DNA of 64,000 nucleotides, taken from assembly GCA_037042185.1 (NCBI GenBank), contig JAXQJY010000025.1, forward strand, positions 248,001 through 312,000, given 5' to 3'. Shown here in pieces: positions 20,858-34,153 of the stretch (position 1 is its first letter; the number at the start of each line of letters is the position of its first letter). The position numbers and the translations under genes are program-made. The notes beneath the pieces are model-generated. The model made no database searches and was not told the origin of the DNA. It saw only the letters and a list, made by a program, of their open reading frames with translations. Source of the stretch: Sordariomycetes sp. S80-01Y. Lineage: Eukaryota; Ascomycota; Sordariomycetes.

Positions 20858-22024
20858 ATGTCTTCATCTCAGGAGAAACTATGTGTTGATGCTGACGATG
20901 TCGAAACCTTGAAGTCGGTCCTCAGCCGTGAGGACTCGCCCAACAAAGCCGCGACGGGTTGGCACCCCGAAGAAGGGAAGCAGCGCTCTGATGACATCGA
21001 CAGATATCTCACAGCGCAGTCGGCGGAGCTCAGACGCCAAATCAAAGTCCTCGTCCTCGGCATGATCGAGCCGAAGAACGTCTTCTGGAGGCAGATGAAG
21101 CTGCTGGGAGAGCCTCTGACAGACCATGATCGCGCGGAGATGGCGCCCGCGATCCGGGAGACTGTGCTGGGCCTGGCAAGAGACATCGCGGAAGAAGTCA
21201 AGGCTGCGGCCGAGGGGTTCTCTGGGATTGATCCGAGGGCGGATGGGCAAGCTCAACTATGGCGGGAAGTCCTAGACTCCAAGGGCCAGGAGTTCGCCCA
21301 CAAAATGAACGACTTGCTGGGTGATCCCACCTACCGCGGACTCACTCACAACCGCAAGCCAGAGTATGCGCCAGCGAGCACCGCGCATCAAATTCTTCGA
21401 GAGCGTTACTCGATGTTCGTCAACTGTTCATGCTGGGACTTCCCTGGGCTTCTACGGAGAGTCTCTGCCGACGACTACGTACCAACCGACCACGACTACC
21501 TGCACTTCGACCACCGCCACAGACCCGCGTACATCCGGGAGGCCCTGGTGCAAAGGCGATCTCACCTGCTCCGTGTGCTTGATCTCCGCTCCGGGGTGGG
21601 AGAGAGGAAGAAGTGGATTCACCTGTTCGAAGATACGCGGTGTGTCGTCTTTACAGTTGATCTGATGGCTTACGACCGGCATGCTGATATGGATTGCTCC
21701 ACGACTTACTTGCACGAAAGCATGGTGCTTTTCGAATCTGTTGCGAGGTCGAGGTGGTTAGATGCGGCTCCGGTTGTTCTCATCCTGGCCAACGCTGGAG
21801 CATTCAAGAATACGGTACGGGATAGGGCTGGCTGGGTTCTGGACAGATTGCTGGGGGACCGTCGAGAGGATACAGAGGATGATATCTTGGAGGTTCTGGT
21901 GAGCAAGTTTCGGGCGGTTGTCGAGGGCAGAGACGGACTTGAGATTCACGTCTGCGACGAGCTCACCGCCACAGAGGTTCAGAACGTCGTTGAGATCATA
22001 GAGAAGGTGTCACTGGAAAGCTAA
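20858..22024 (+). CDS. degenerate G-protein alpha subunit-like protein
   Basis: Single-exon 388-residue protein that aligns with heterotrimeric G-alpha along its length but lacks GTPase residues. The strand before the P-loop is kept (QIKVLVLG), then GxGESGKS is replaced by GMIEPKNV (68-75), followed by a normal-looking FWRQMKLL. The helical-domain end LLRRVSADDYVPTDHDYL resembles G-alpha DRISxxDYxPTxxD. The switch I arginine and threonine are missing. Switch II DVGGQRSERKKWIH becomes DLRSGVGERKKWIH (242-255), so the catalytic Gln is gone. G4 NKxD is NAGA (312-315), and HESMVLFESV survives. There is no N-terminal Gly for myristoylation. It probably does not bind GTP and may act as a scaffold or decoy; this is inference. 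No stop codons or frameshifts break it. Confidence 0.82.
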   Translation: MSSSQEKLCVDADDVETLKSVLSREDSPNKAATGWHPEEGKQRSDDIDRYLTAQSAELRRQIKVLVLGMIEPKNVFWRQMKLLGEPLTDHDRAEMAPAIRETVLGLARDIAEEVKAAAEGFSGIDPRADGQAQLWREVLDSKGQEFAHKMNDLLGDPTYRGLTHNRKPEYAPASTAHQILRERYSMFVNCSCWDFPGLLRRVSADDYVPTDHDYLHFDHRHRPAYIREALVQRRSHLLRVLDLRSGVGERKKWIHLFEDTRCVVFTVDLMAYDRHADMDCSTTYLHESMVLFESVARSRWLDAAPVVLILANAGAFKNTVRDRAGWVLDRLLGDRREDTEDDILEVLVSKFRAVVEGRDGLEIHVCDELTATEVQNVVEIIEKVSLES

Positions 22025-24163
22025 GTAGCTGAGGCTGGGGTGGCTAGAGGAAAGACTGTTTGAGTGTCGCAAGATGTCAATGTTCTTCGAATAAATGAGC
22101 AAGGTAACCCGCGGCGGCGGTGACCGTGGAGTTCGTTCCTCTAGCATAGAGTCGTCGCAGCCTTCAGAATAAGGACATAAATTTTCCCATTCAAGTCAAT
22201 TGCTTAGCATCCTCGTGCCTCTCACGCAGAAAGATCAATGTTTCGGTTGGCTGTTCATTACAGAGCAGTCGGGACCATGCTTTCCAAGGATGACTCTTAG
22301 CTCATGGCCTGGGTCCTACGGAGTGAACTCGCTTTGAGGCTGCAGCTTTTACACATCTATTTTCGGATTTGTGCTGGATCATCTTAACATTCCCAGCTCC
22401 GAGATTGTTTAATTTCACCGCCTCGACGGACAATAAGCTTCGCCAACCATGCTCAATTATGGCGCCTAACATGTGTCGGTGCTCAAGCCAAGCGCAGCAG
22501 CCTGGGGATGGCGAAGCTTGATTCTCCGCAGCCAATCGATCAAAGTGTTATGTCAAACATCGGACCAATGCCCTGGGTCATTGGTCAGTTGGACGGGGGT
22601 TTTATGCAGAACTTGTACTCCGTATAAGTGGACATTGTTGTTCTGACAGAGCCCCAGGGGTTGCCGAATTCAGATTGTGAAGGCTTGCACACAGCGCTGG
22701 CTTTGCTGTCAGGTTAGAAGTCTCTCCTCGTTACATTCTGATGTCGCTGTTACCATCTGCATTGGACTCACCACCTGCCTGCCTCACTTTCAGGAGGATG
22801 CCATTACAGGTGAACAAGGGGTAGCATCAGCAGCAACTTGATACAAGTGGAGCGACGTTAGACGCGGCAGCCCTCCCACCTCCCGGTTCCAGAGACGGAG
22901 TCTTCCGAAAGCCCGAACCGAAGCAGCGAAGCACAGACAGCGTGTTTGGGAAGCAAGCCACCAGGAGGAGAATTTCACCCCAGGGCCTCCCCCGAGGCGG
23001 AGCAGAGATCGCGATGGGTTTATGAACAATTCCAGCATCGAGCCAATCTCGACTTGAAATAAGCAACGCAGCCAGACTCGTGTGTCTGTGGAGCCGGAGG
23101 CAGCCAACCGCTAGTGTCGGACGGCGGCCGGGGGCGTTGATCGGCATTCCGGAGAGGAAAGCTTGTCATGAATCGTCGACTGTAAGCGCTGGCTTGTCCT
23201 CCAGCATCGCCCCCGTTACTTCATCAGCACGTACCAGAACCATTGATGCTCAGAGCTATGCAATTGCAGCAGAAGCTTTGCCTTATTCACCGCTCTTTGA
23301 GCCGAAGACAGAAACAGACTCCTCAGCAGACAAAATTTCTCGTCGAAACCCCCCCTGTCTTGCGGGAGCAGCCGAGTCTAGAACGGATGATCAAGGGGCT
23401 GTGCCCCTGCATGCTCCCGGCGGCGGGATTCACGGAGAAGCCTCACGCGTCGACACGTTGATGAGCGCAACAGGGGAGCTCGAACCCAGACCACGTAGTC
23501 ATGTCCACTCAATACGAGGTCTCGCAAGCATCGCGGTCCGACCAAATAACTTCTTGAGCATCATCAACAGCAGCAGCGAGACTGTTATGGGCGGGTCTCG
23601 GGATGCCGTAGTCAAGCATGCCTTCACCCTCAAGCGCCGCTTCAAGGTGAAACGCGCTCTCAGATGCTCAAACCCCTCTCGCATCTGTAACGTCAACGTC
23701 GTCCATTCCGCTATAAAGTTCCCCGGCAGCCCATTGGCTGCGCCCTCCCTGGGCTTGCTGCCTCTGAAACTCGGGCCACCGCCTATGCTTCGTTGACAAA
23801 GCAGCCATGCCCCCTAAATAGGTCACCGCCAGTGGCGTAACGCGTTGGAGAGCAATGCAAGGTACGAAGCTCGGACGTGCGCTGGCGCTCGACCTGCATG
23901 GAAGAGCTTGATGTTCCCCCTGGTCCAGTCATAAACCTTTTTTCGCGTCTTCATGGGCACATTCATAAGGAGTTGAGGCCCCTTCTCCTTCGTTTCATCC
24001 TGTACTTTTTCATCTTGACCCTCTTTTCTTTCTGTTCAGAGCCCATCTTTTCCTTCTCGTCATTCATCATACCAAGGTACTCTCGTTCACATCTTGGCAC
24101 TTGTATAACACCGCCTCTACCACGACACCTTTCCCAAAGCATAGACTATTTCTTGTAATCAAC
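22025..24163. other. long intergenic region upstream of the bestrophin-like gene
   Basis: This 2.1-kb stretch has no convincing gene. One open frame of 238 codons (23080-23796, plus) is rich in Ser, Pro and Arg, matches nothing I know and contains the inverted repeat at 23623-23651. A TATA-like CTATAAAG lies near 23710. Pyrimidine-rich tracts from about 23980 lead up to the ATG at 24164. Confidence 0.5.
23623..23651. repeat. 29-base imperfect inverted repeat
   Basis: Two 14-base arms around one central base can pair at 12 of 14 positions (TTCACC..GGTGAA at the ends). It could form a compact hairpin or a two-fold binding site. It lies about 510 bases upstream of the bestrophin-like start codon. 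Confidence 0.6.
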
Positions 24164-25620
24164 ATGGCGGAGAGCACCTCCTCCAAGAGCTCAACTGTCG
24201 GGCGGCAGGCCACCCGCAGCAACACCGAAAAGACAATGGCGAACACGGTCGACCACAACTCCGACTACCCTTCCTCGCCTCGCGTTTCTACCGCCGCGAA
24301 CCCCTTCTCGCGTCGCAACTCTCTCGATCTCGACGACTACTTCCAAGGTCCCCGTGACCTTACCCGCCACTCGAAATGGCCTCTCTTCATGCGCATGCAC
24401 GGAAGCATCGTTCCCAAGCTCATCCTGCCGCTGCTGTTCATTGGAGCCTGGGCCACAGCCGTGGTACTTATCTCCAAGAAGGTTCACTACCTCGGCGTAG
24501 ACTCCGTCTTGCTCACCATCACTGGTTTTGTGATCTCTCTGGGTCTTTCCTTCCGGAGCTCGACTGCGTATGAGCGCTACGCGGAGGGCAGGCGATACTG
24601 GCAGATGCTCACGATGGCGTCTCAGGCTCTGGGCAGGGTCATGTGGATCCATGCCACCGACCCTGAGGGGCAGGATGTTCGCGAGCTGATGCTCAAGAAG
24701 GTCACTGGCATGAACATGGTGGTTGCTTTTGCTGTTTCCGTCAAGCACACTCTTCGCTTTGAGCCATTCACTGCGTATGGCGACATGCAGCACTTGATCG
24801 GACATCTCAACACCTTTGCTAAGGAGGCTACCGCTGCCCAGCCGGAGAAGGCCGCGCCGCCGAGGAAGAACTTCTTCAAGGAGACGGGTGAATATCTCGG
24901 TGTTTCCTTCGCTTCCTCCAACCCTCGCAAGATGTACAAGAAGTCCGAGCGGCCGCTGGGCAACCTGCCATTGGAGATCATGAACCACATGTAAGTCAAT
25001 CCGCAGCAAACAAATTCACGCAAAGTACTTACACTAGTAGTGCAATCACCATTGATGAGATGATTCGCAACGAGCAGCTCGAGATCCCCATGCTGCAGAC
25101 CCTCGCTTACAACAACCTCGGCATACTCAACGACTGTCTCACGGGCTGCGAGCGCGTTCTGAACACTCCTCTCCCTCTGGCATACGCCATTGCCATCACG
25201 CAAATCACCTACGTCTACGTCATGCTCCTTCCCTTCCAGCTCATCGCGCCCCTCGGCTGGATCGCCATCCCCGCCAGCGTTGCCGCAGGCTACATCATCC
25301 TCGGACTGCTCCTCATCGGCGGCGAGATCGAGAACCCCTTCGGCACCGACGTCAACGACTTGCCCCTGGAGGTCTACTGCGAGCAGATCGCCCACGACAT
25401 GGACGTCATTGCTTCGTACGACAAGCGCCAGGGCCAGGGCTTCATGCACACGGACGCCAACATGCCGCTGTACCCGGCTTCGACGGCGCCTATGAGCGTT
25501 TGGATGGGCAGAAGCGAGGAGAAGATCCGGAGTGCGATTCAGGGGAAGCCACAGAAGACGTTCGACCTCAGGAGACAAAAGGCGAAGGCCGACAACCTTT
25601 CGGGAGACAATATCGTATAG
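24164..25620 (+). CDS. bestrophin-like (UPF0187) anion channel
   Basis: Two exons, 24164-24990 and 25041-25620 (GTAAGT..TAGTAG), encode 468 residues. The splice gives IMNHIAITIDEM. Family features: a cytosolic N-terminus with an RHSKWPLFMRMHGSIVPK entry segment, a membrane pair at about 90-140 (KLILPLLFIGAWATAVVL and VLLTITGFVISLGL), and the conserved FRSSTAYERYAEGRRYW. After a cytosolic region come a second membrane pair at about 325-375 (TYVYVMLLPFQLIAPLGW) and GGEIENPFGTDVNDLPL. This is the fungal bestrophin/RFP-TM chloride-channel type, likely passing small anions across the plasma or an inner membrane. Confidence 0.92.
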
Positions 25621-25802
25621 GGCTAGTTGCCGAATTTGTTGGCGTTGTAAGAAGTGCTGCTCGGACGGGACGGAAAAGGGACTGTGATCTAAATTGCTTT
25701 ATTCATAGCGCCGGACGGTTGGCGCATTCAAGGTTCCACAATTGCATACAGATATATCTGCCCCGAGTTTCACTTGCCAAGCTGACGATGCTGTCTACTT
25801 AT

Positions 25803-27314
25803 CTATGAGTCCTCTTCGTCAGCCTCAGTGGTTTGTGGCTTCCTCCCCTCTGGTAGCCACTTTGTACACACACCAAAGGCCGCTGCACAAGGAATCAGTA
25901 TGACCCAGGCTAGATGTCCTAGTAGAATGTGGTTCCTGAGACCGACGGCATAGACAGCCGTCGAAACGCCGGGCGCCACTGCGCGAATGGCACTGGTAGC
26001 AGTCAAAGCCACGGCATTCAGAGTGCCCAGGACCTGCGAATTTGGCGAAACATCGTTCAGCGCAAGTTGAGCGCCCGTGAAAGCCATCGAGACACCGGGA
26101 CCGATGGCCACTGCAAGACCGCCAACAACCCAAAAGAAGGCCACTCCAGTCTGGCTGCCGTCGCGCAGGAACACATTCAGGAGAATGTAGAGGGCAAACA
26201 TGAAGGGATATGTGACGCCGCATACAACCATGACTCCCTTTGTGCCGATGCGCTTCTGCAGCCAGGGGAAGGCGAGCAGCAGCCATAGCGCCTGCGAAGC
26301 ACCTTGGGCGGCCATGTAGGCCGCGATGAGCGAGGGGCCGAAACCGAGACCGCCAAGCTTGACCGGAGTGTAGAGCGCGACGGGCATGATGGCGGTGAAT
26401 GTGAAGGCGAGGAACATGGCATGGCTGTAAACCCAAAGAACGATGCGAACGCCAGGCGCCTTTAGCAGTTCCCAAATCGACAGCTCCGAGTCTTTTCTGT
26501 TACCAAAGTTCTTTCCAGATGCATCCTTCGGGAGTGTCTCTTCCAAGAGGAAGAAACTGGTGACCACGGATGTAGCGCAGATACCGCCAACCACAAAGCC
26601 AGGCAATGCATAAGGGTAGTCTTCGAAGAAGCCGATGCCCTTGAAGATGCGCGGATACTGAGTGACCGGATCGGCCAGAACACCACCAACGATAGGTCCT
26701 ATGAAGATGCCAACGTTGCCCCCAAACGCAAACCAGCTGAAGGCCCTAGCCTGCGTGGCCGGCGTGCTGTGCTCAGCAATCATGGTCCTGATGACCAAGC
26801 TAGACCCAGAAAAGGCACCGGCGATGCAGCGGAAGAGGATCATCTGCCATAGCGTCTGCGACAGCCCAAACAGGACAGGCGAGACCACCATGCCAACAAG
26901 ACTGCACAGCAGCACAGGTTTCCGGCCTTTCTTGTCCGCCAAACGACCCCAGAAGATCAGGACAAGCATCTGCACAGCCGAGAAGAGCGACTCGATGAGC
27001 CCGGAATAGAAGCCCACGTCTGAGTCCGGGAGATGACCGTTGCGAGCGACCATCTGGGCGATGAAGGGGAAGATGCTGAAGAAGGCGATGGGCTCCATCA
27101 TGCGGGCGTAGCAGAGCAGGAAGATCTGAAGCTTTGGTAGAGGCTTGTCGGATGGATTGTCGTGAAGGGGATCCGGTACAGGCCCAGCGGAGAGGTTTGA
27201 TGCTTCAGTGTCGCCATCAGGGGCGTGTTGACCTCCCACCAGGAGAGGCGTTTGCTCAGATGGCTCGTCATGTCGACTTGGCTGCTGTGATGGTGATATT
27301 CTTGACGGCGCCAT
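25803..27314 (-). CDS. MFS transporter, DHA1-like multidrug type
   Basis: Single-exon 503-residue membrane carrier with about twelve predicted helices. A hydrophilic N-terminus of about 65 residues (SEQTPLLVGG) precedes helix 1 (PLPKLQIFLLCYARMMEPIAFFSIFP). The MFS loop motif is GRLADKKGRKPVLL, and helix 5 carries GNVGIFIGPIVGGVLADP, the antiporter-type motif C (GxxxGPxxGG) that marks drug:proton export. It resembles the YCR023C-like vacuolar or plasma-membrane branch of DHA1. The substrate is unknown. The gene is convergent with the bestrophin-like gene (182 bases) and divergent from the double-zinc-cluster regulator. Confidence 0.9.
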   Translation of the reverse strand: MAPSRISPSQQPSRHDEPSEQTPLLVGGQHAPDGDTEASNLSAGPVPDPLHDNPSDKPLPKLQIFLLCYARMMEPIAFFSIFPFIAQMVARNGHLPDSDVGFYSGLIESLFSAVQMLVLIFWGRLADKKGRKPVLLCSLVGMVVSPVLFGLSQTLWQMILFRCIAGAFSGSSLVIRTMIAEHSTPATQARAFSWFAFGGNVGIFIGPIVGGVLADPVTQYPRIFKGIGFFEDYPYALPGFVVGGICATSVVTSFFLLEETLPKDASGKNFGNRKDSELSIWELLKAPGVRIVLWVYSHAMFLAFTFTAIMPVALYTPVKLGGLGFGPSLIAAYMAAQGASQALWLLLAFPWLQKRIGTKGVMVVCGVTYPFMFALYILLNVFLRDGSQTGVAFFWVVGGLAVAIGPGVSMAFTGAQLALNDVSPNSQVLGTLNAVALTATSAIRAVAPGVSTAVYAVGLRNHILLGHLAWVILIPCAAAFGVCTKWLPEGRKPQTTEADEEDS

Positions 27315-28610
27315 GGTGATATAGAGGTCTATAGCAGGCCTCTGGTCTATCGTCTATGCTAGTTGTCGATTCAGTCCACGACTTGCACATCTAAAACGAA
27401 GTACAAGGAAGTACACGACGGGGTATCGCGGAGATGCGCCTGAGAATGACGAATGGCGCGAAGTCGCGAAGTCGCGAAATGGCGGTTGAGGGCCTGACAA
27501 GGTCTGACAAGGTCTGACGCTGGAAATTAGATGTTAGTGAATCTTATCTCCGCCGTGACGCGGCCACCAAGACCAGCATCCATCCCTAACACAGGCCCAG
27601 AGACCCTCGTCGCAAGCGGATCGCCAAACCAGCAATCCGAGGGGTCAACTGCCTGAGAGTGCGTTAGAAGGAGTCGTGCGCCTTCGATGCTTTGGCTGCA
27701 GATAGACCGTAGCACTCGTCGGTTAGCACATGGGGTTTTCAAACTCGCTACTAGCTCTCAATCAGCTTACAAGACGGCATGGACAGCCCGGTCTGAGGAG
27801 GTCCGTCGGAGCCGAGTTTCGCAGAGCAACGCACCCGTAAGGAGGAACCTGGTCACATACGCGGGTCCCTCTTGGCTGACGGCCTGGCTTGCAGTGGCAT
27901 TGCCATTTACGTTCATCCGACCCAGGCGCATCTTCGCAATGGGTCCCGCGCTTCACAGCGCCCGGGCGGCCGTAAACCTGGCGAGTGGAGGGAACTTTCG
28001 GCGCTGGCTCCGTGAATGTCTAGCGCTTGGTCTCACTGCAGTTTAGCGTTATGGGCGCTGATGTGCATTGCATTCAGTGGTTTCCGCGGAGGGCACCCGG
28101 CATCGGAGGCGTTTGTGGGGGAGGACCGAGCTCTGTCGATGTCGCGGTCGGAGCTCGAGACAAGACATTGTACTCGATATGAAAGGAGGAACGAAGTCTG
28201 AAAGTCTTTGTCTACGATAACTCATCCTGCTTTGTTGCTGCTTACGCCGATGCTTGCACGGGCCTCACGTGATGCCGTACACGAGGACTGAGGGCATAAC
28301 ATAGCATTTGACCGAGTCTGGACCGTACGTCGCGATCTTGGGGAAGGCTAGGCCGGCCTTAGCGCGGCGCTCCTGCTGTTCCCGGTCCTCTGTCAAACTT
28401 CGGACTCGACCGAAGCGCACGTTTTTTCGACCTCAGCCGCCGCCAACTTCTCTCTTCTCTCAAACGTGGCTCTCATCACCGCCTCATCCTCAGCTTGCGC
28501 CACCGATCTCACTGCTGGCAGCTCGGCAGAATGCTGCTCGCGAGGCTCCTGCGTCAACGACTTCTGCTTGGACGAGCGCTTGAGCGGGCGCCACACTCAA
28601 TCCCCTGGAT
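27315..28610. other. divergent promoter region, MFS and double-zinc-cluster genes
   Basis: A 1.3-kb non-coding stretch holding the short direct repeats at 27458-27518. The other open frames are below about 120 codons and show no family. It is long enough to carry regulation for both genes. Confidence 0.5.
27458..27518 (+). repeat. two adjacent short direct-repeat arrays
   Basis: GCGAAGTC is repeated at 27458-27465 and 27466-27473, with a partial third copy to 27480. TGACAAGGTC is repeated at 27495-27504 and 27505-27514, with a partial third copy. Both sit about 150 bases upstream of the MFS start codon on the minus strand and could be clustered binding sites. Confidence 0.6.
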
Positions 28611-31065
28611 ATGAACCCGCCGTCGATGGGTCTTGACCACAATGGTTCTCTTGAAAAGTCCAGCATTCGTGAGTGACATCCTGAGCTCAGTGGGTGGCTC
28701 ATACTGATCTTCGTCAGCATGTCTGGTCTGCCGGTCAAGGAAAGTCAGATGCGACAAATCCCTCCCCGACTGCCACAACTGTGAGCGTCTCGGTGTCAAA
28801 TGTCCGAGATACGATGTCGACACGCAGACCATATCTCGGACCGAGATTTTGAAGTCGGCCGAAGCCATCTTCCAGCAGTCTGGCGTCGAGAAGCGCAGGG
28901 TCGGTTCCTGCGAGGAGTGTCGAGCCAGCAAGCACCGCTGCAGCAGAACCAAGCCGTCTTGTCGTCGCTGCGTCAACAAGGGTCTCAAATGCAATTACCC
29001 CGACAAGGCCGATAGGCACGACGGCCAGCGGGGGAGCGTGGTATCATCAGAACATGAAGCCTCGCCTGGCTCTCAACAGTACACTAATTCCCAGCCTCAT
29101 CTTCTTCAGCAGCCAAGCTTCGACACGACTCCAGGGTTTGGCGTCGATTACAGCAGACTCTACTCAGATGCTCTTCCTGACGATGCCTCTCTTCGACGCC
29201 GGCTTGTCGAGTCCTTCTTTGATCGGTCTCACCCACTTCGATGTCTCAGTTTCCTTCATCGCAGCACCTTCATGCAGTCTTTGGATCGAGACAGTGTAGT
29301 CCAAGACTATGGCCAACCGCTGCTCTACGCGATGTGCGCCTTGGGAGCTCGGCACATCTACTTCGACAATGCACCCACCGAGGGCCCAGATCACGGTGTT
29401 CCAGGTCAACGCTGGGCCGAGCGAGCTCGTCAGGAGGTGCTGGCCGACATTCACAGTCCAAGCGTAAACGATCTCATGGCTATGACGCTCCTCTGCGACT
29501 ATGGTGTTCGTGCCGACCAGAACTCAATGGTCTTCGTCCTAGTGTCGTTCTTGTATCGGGTCATACGGCTTCATGGTCTCGACAATCCAGAGCCCCTGGA
29601 AGACCCTCACGACTACGCTGCTCTTATGCAAAGGGACACAGAGAACCGCCTCGTCTGGGCATGTTATTTTATCGATTTCTTCACGGCTACCGGCGTCGTC
29701 AAGAACTCCTGCTGGAACAACTTCACGCCCAACATACCGTTGCCTGTTGTGGACAGGACGTTTGCACAGGAGACGTCCTCAATACGACACTTCTTGCTCA
29801 CTACAGAAAGCAATGGCATTGTCCCTGCTTTACCCGACTTGGACTTACCAGCACTGTCCGTTCTCGTGATCCGTCTAAGGATGACTGGATTGCGTCTAAT
29901 TAGGACCCGGCCGCAGGAACTTATCACGCCTATCTGGGACCCGAGCTCGGAGTTTCTGCAAACTATCCAGACTCTTGACTCCATCTACCACAATCTCCCT
30001 GAAAGATACCACTTAACGGAAAGCAACATCCCCATTCTGCAAGAGCAACGAATCCTGGGTGGCGTCTTTCTCCTTCACTACTTGCTCCACGCTATCGTCT
30101 CGGACCTCACACGCCCGTCACTTCCAGGCTTCAATTTCCCGCTTGCAGGCGCATTCGAAGCGGCAACGCCCGACTTTAGAACCTACTGCCAAAACCGATG
30201 CCGACATCATGCTGTGCAAACAACCGGTCTTATTCGGCAAGGGCTGTCATACGGCAGGACCCCTTTCGATGACATCTATTCGGCGGACGCAGCTCTTGAA
30301 GCAGCCAAGATTCAGATCATTTACGCGGCCACTGTCAACCAGAGCCCGGACATCATCCAGGAGACGAGGGAGAATATCTCGCTGTTGATGTACTTTTTCA
30401 ACCTGTTCAACCGTGGCAAACGGGGTTCCAGTCAATACGTGAGTGCAATGCTAGCTCTTCATTCCTTTGCAGCTGTTCCTAACCCCCTCAAGGTCCAGAC
30501 ACTCATGCCCTTGTGTTTCCTATTCGGCTTCAGGGATATCGCGGAGCCGTGGAGGAGGAAGGACGATGTCGAGGGCGATGCTGAAGTCACCGGTTCCGCA
30601 GACATTGAGCATTTGTCTCGTTTTGCCCCCTTCCGAAGAGCTCGGTCTGCGCTCAAGGCACAGTCCACTAACAGCCCGCGGACATCGTCTTCGCGATCAA
30701 GGAACAACCAGCCCTCTCCAGCCGTCGACTTCCGCTCGCAGCAGCCTATGTCCCAAGGCGTCCCGACGCCTACATTCCCTGTCGAGAATCAACAAGCACC
30801 ACCGACTTTGCGCCCTGAGTATTCAAACTTCCCACCGCAGCAAAATCTACCAATGGACGCGATGAATCAAGCCTTCTTCCAAACCGCACCAGAGTCGACA
30901 ATGCCCCAAGTGGCGAGCCTGCAAGTGCCCGAAATGATGCCCCTCCAACCTTCGATGGACGACTACATTCGCACAGCGGACGACATGGCCGGGTACCTGA
31001 CATGGGATGTTATGGAGGTTCCGTCGTGGCTGAACTACGGAAATCTCTTCCCGCCGGCAGGGTGA
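28611..31065 (+). CDS. transcription factor with two tandem Zn2Cys6 clusters
   Basis: Two exons, 28611-28668 and 28718-31065 (GTGAGT..GTCAG), encode 801 residues. Splicing restores a full first zinc cluster, Cys21-24-31-38-41-48 (CLVCRSRKVRC and following). A 35-residue linker leads to a second complete cluster, Cys84-87-94-101-104-111 (CEECRASKHRC and following). Both have perfect C-x2-C-x6-C-x6-C-x2-C-x6-C spacing. A fungal-specific middle homology domain spans about 175-500 (RRLVESFFDRSHPLRCLSFLHRSTF, LVWACYFIDFF). The tail is rich in Gln, Pro and Ser and suits transactivation. Nuclear. The first exon is predicted from splice signals and cluster completeness. It may control the neighbouring arylsulfatase and MFS genes, by position only. 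Confidence 0.9.
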
Positions 31066-31073
31066 GCTTGATT

Positions 31074-34153
<3,080 letters not shown>

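Noticed and set aside
23455-23560. tRNA-like GTTCGAG word on the minus strand
   Set aside because: The T-arm stem does not pair and no matching acceptor, D or anticodon arms could be drawn.
23080-23796. 238-codon plus-strand frame in a gene-free region
   Set aside because: No domain, biased to Ser/Pro/Arg, and part of its length comes from the inverted repeat. I could not support it as a gene without transcript data.
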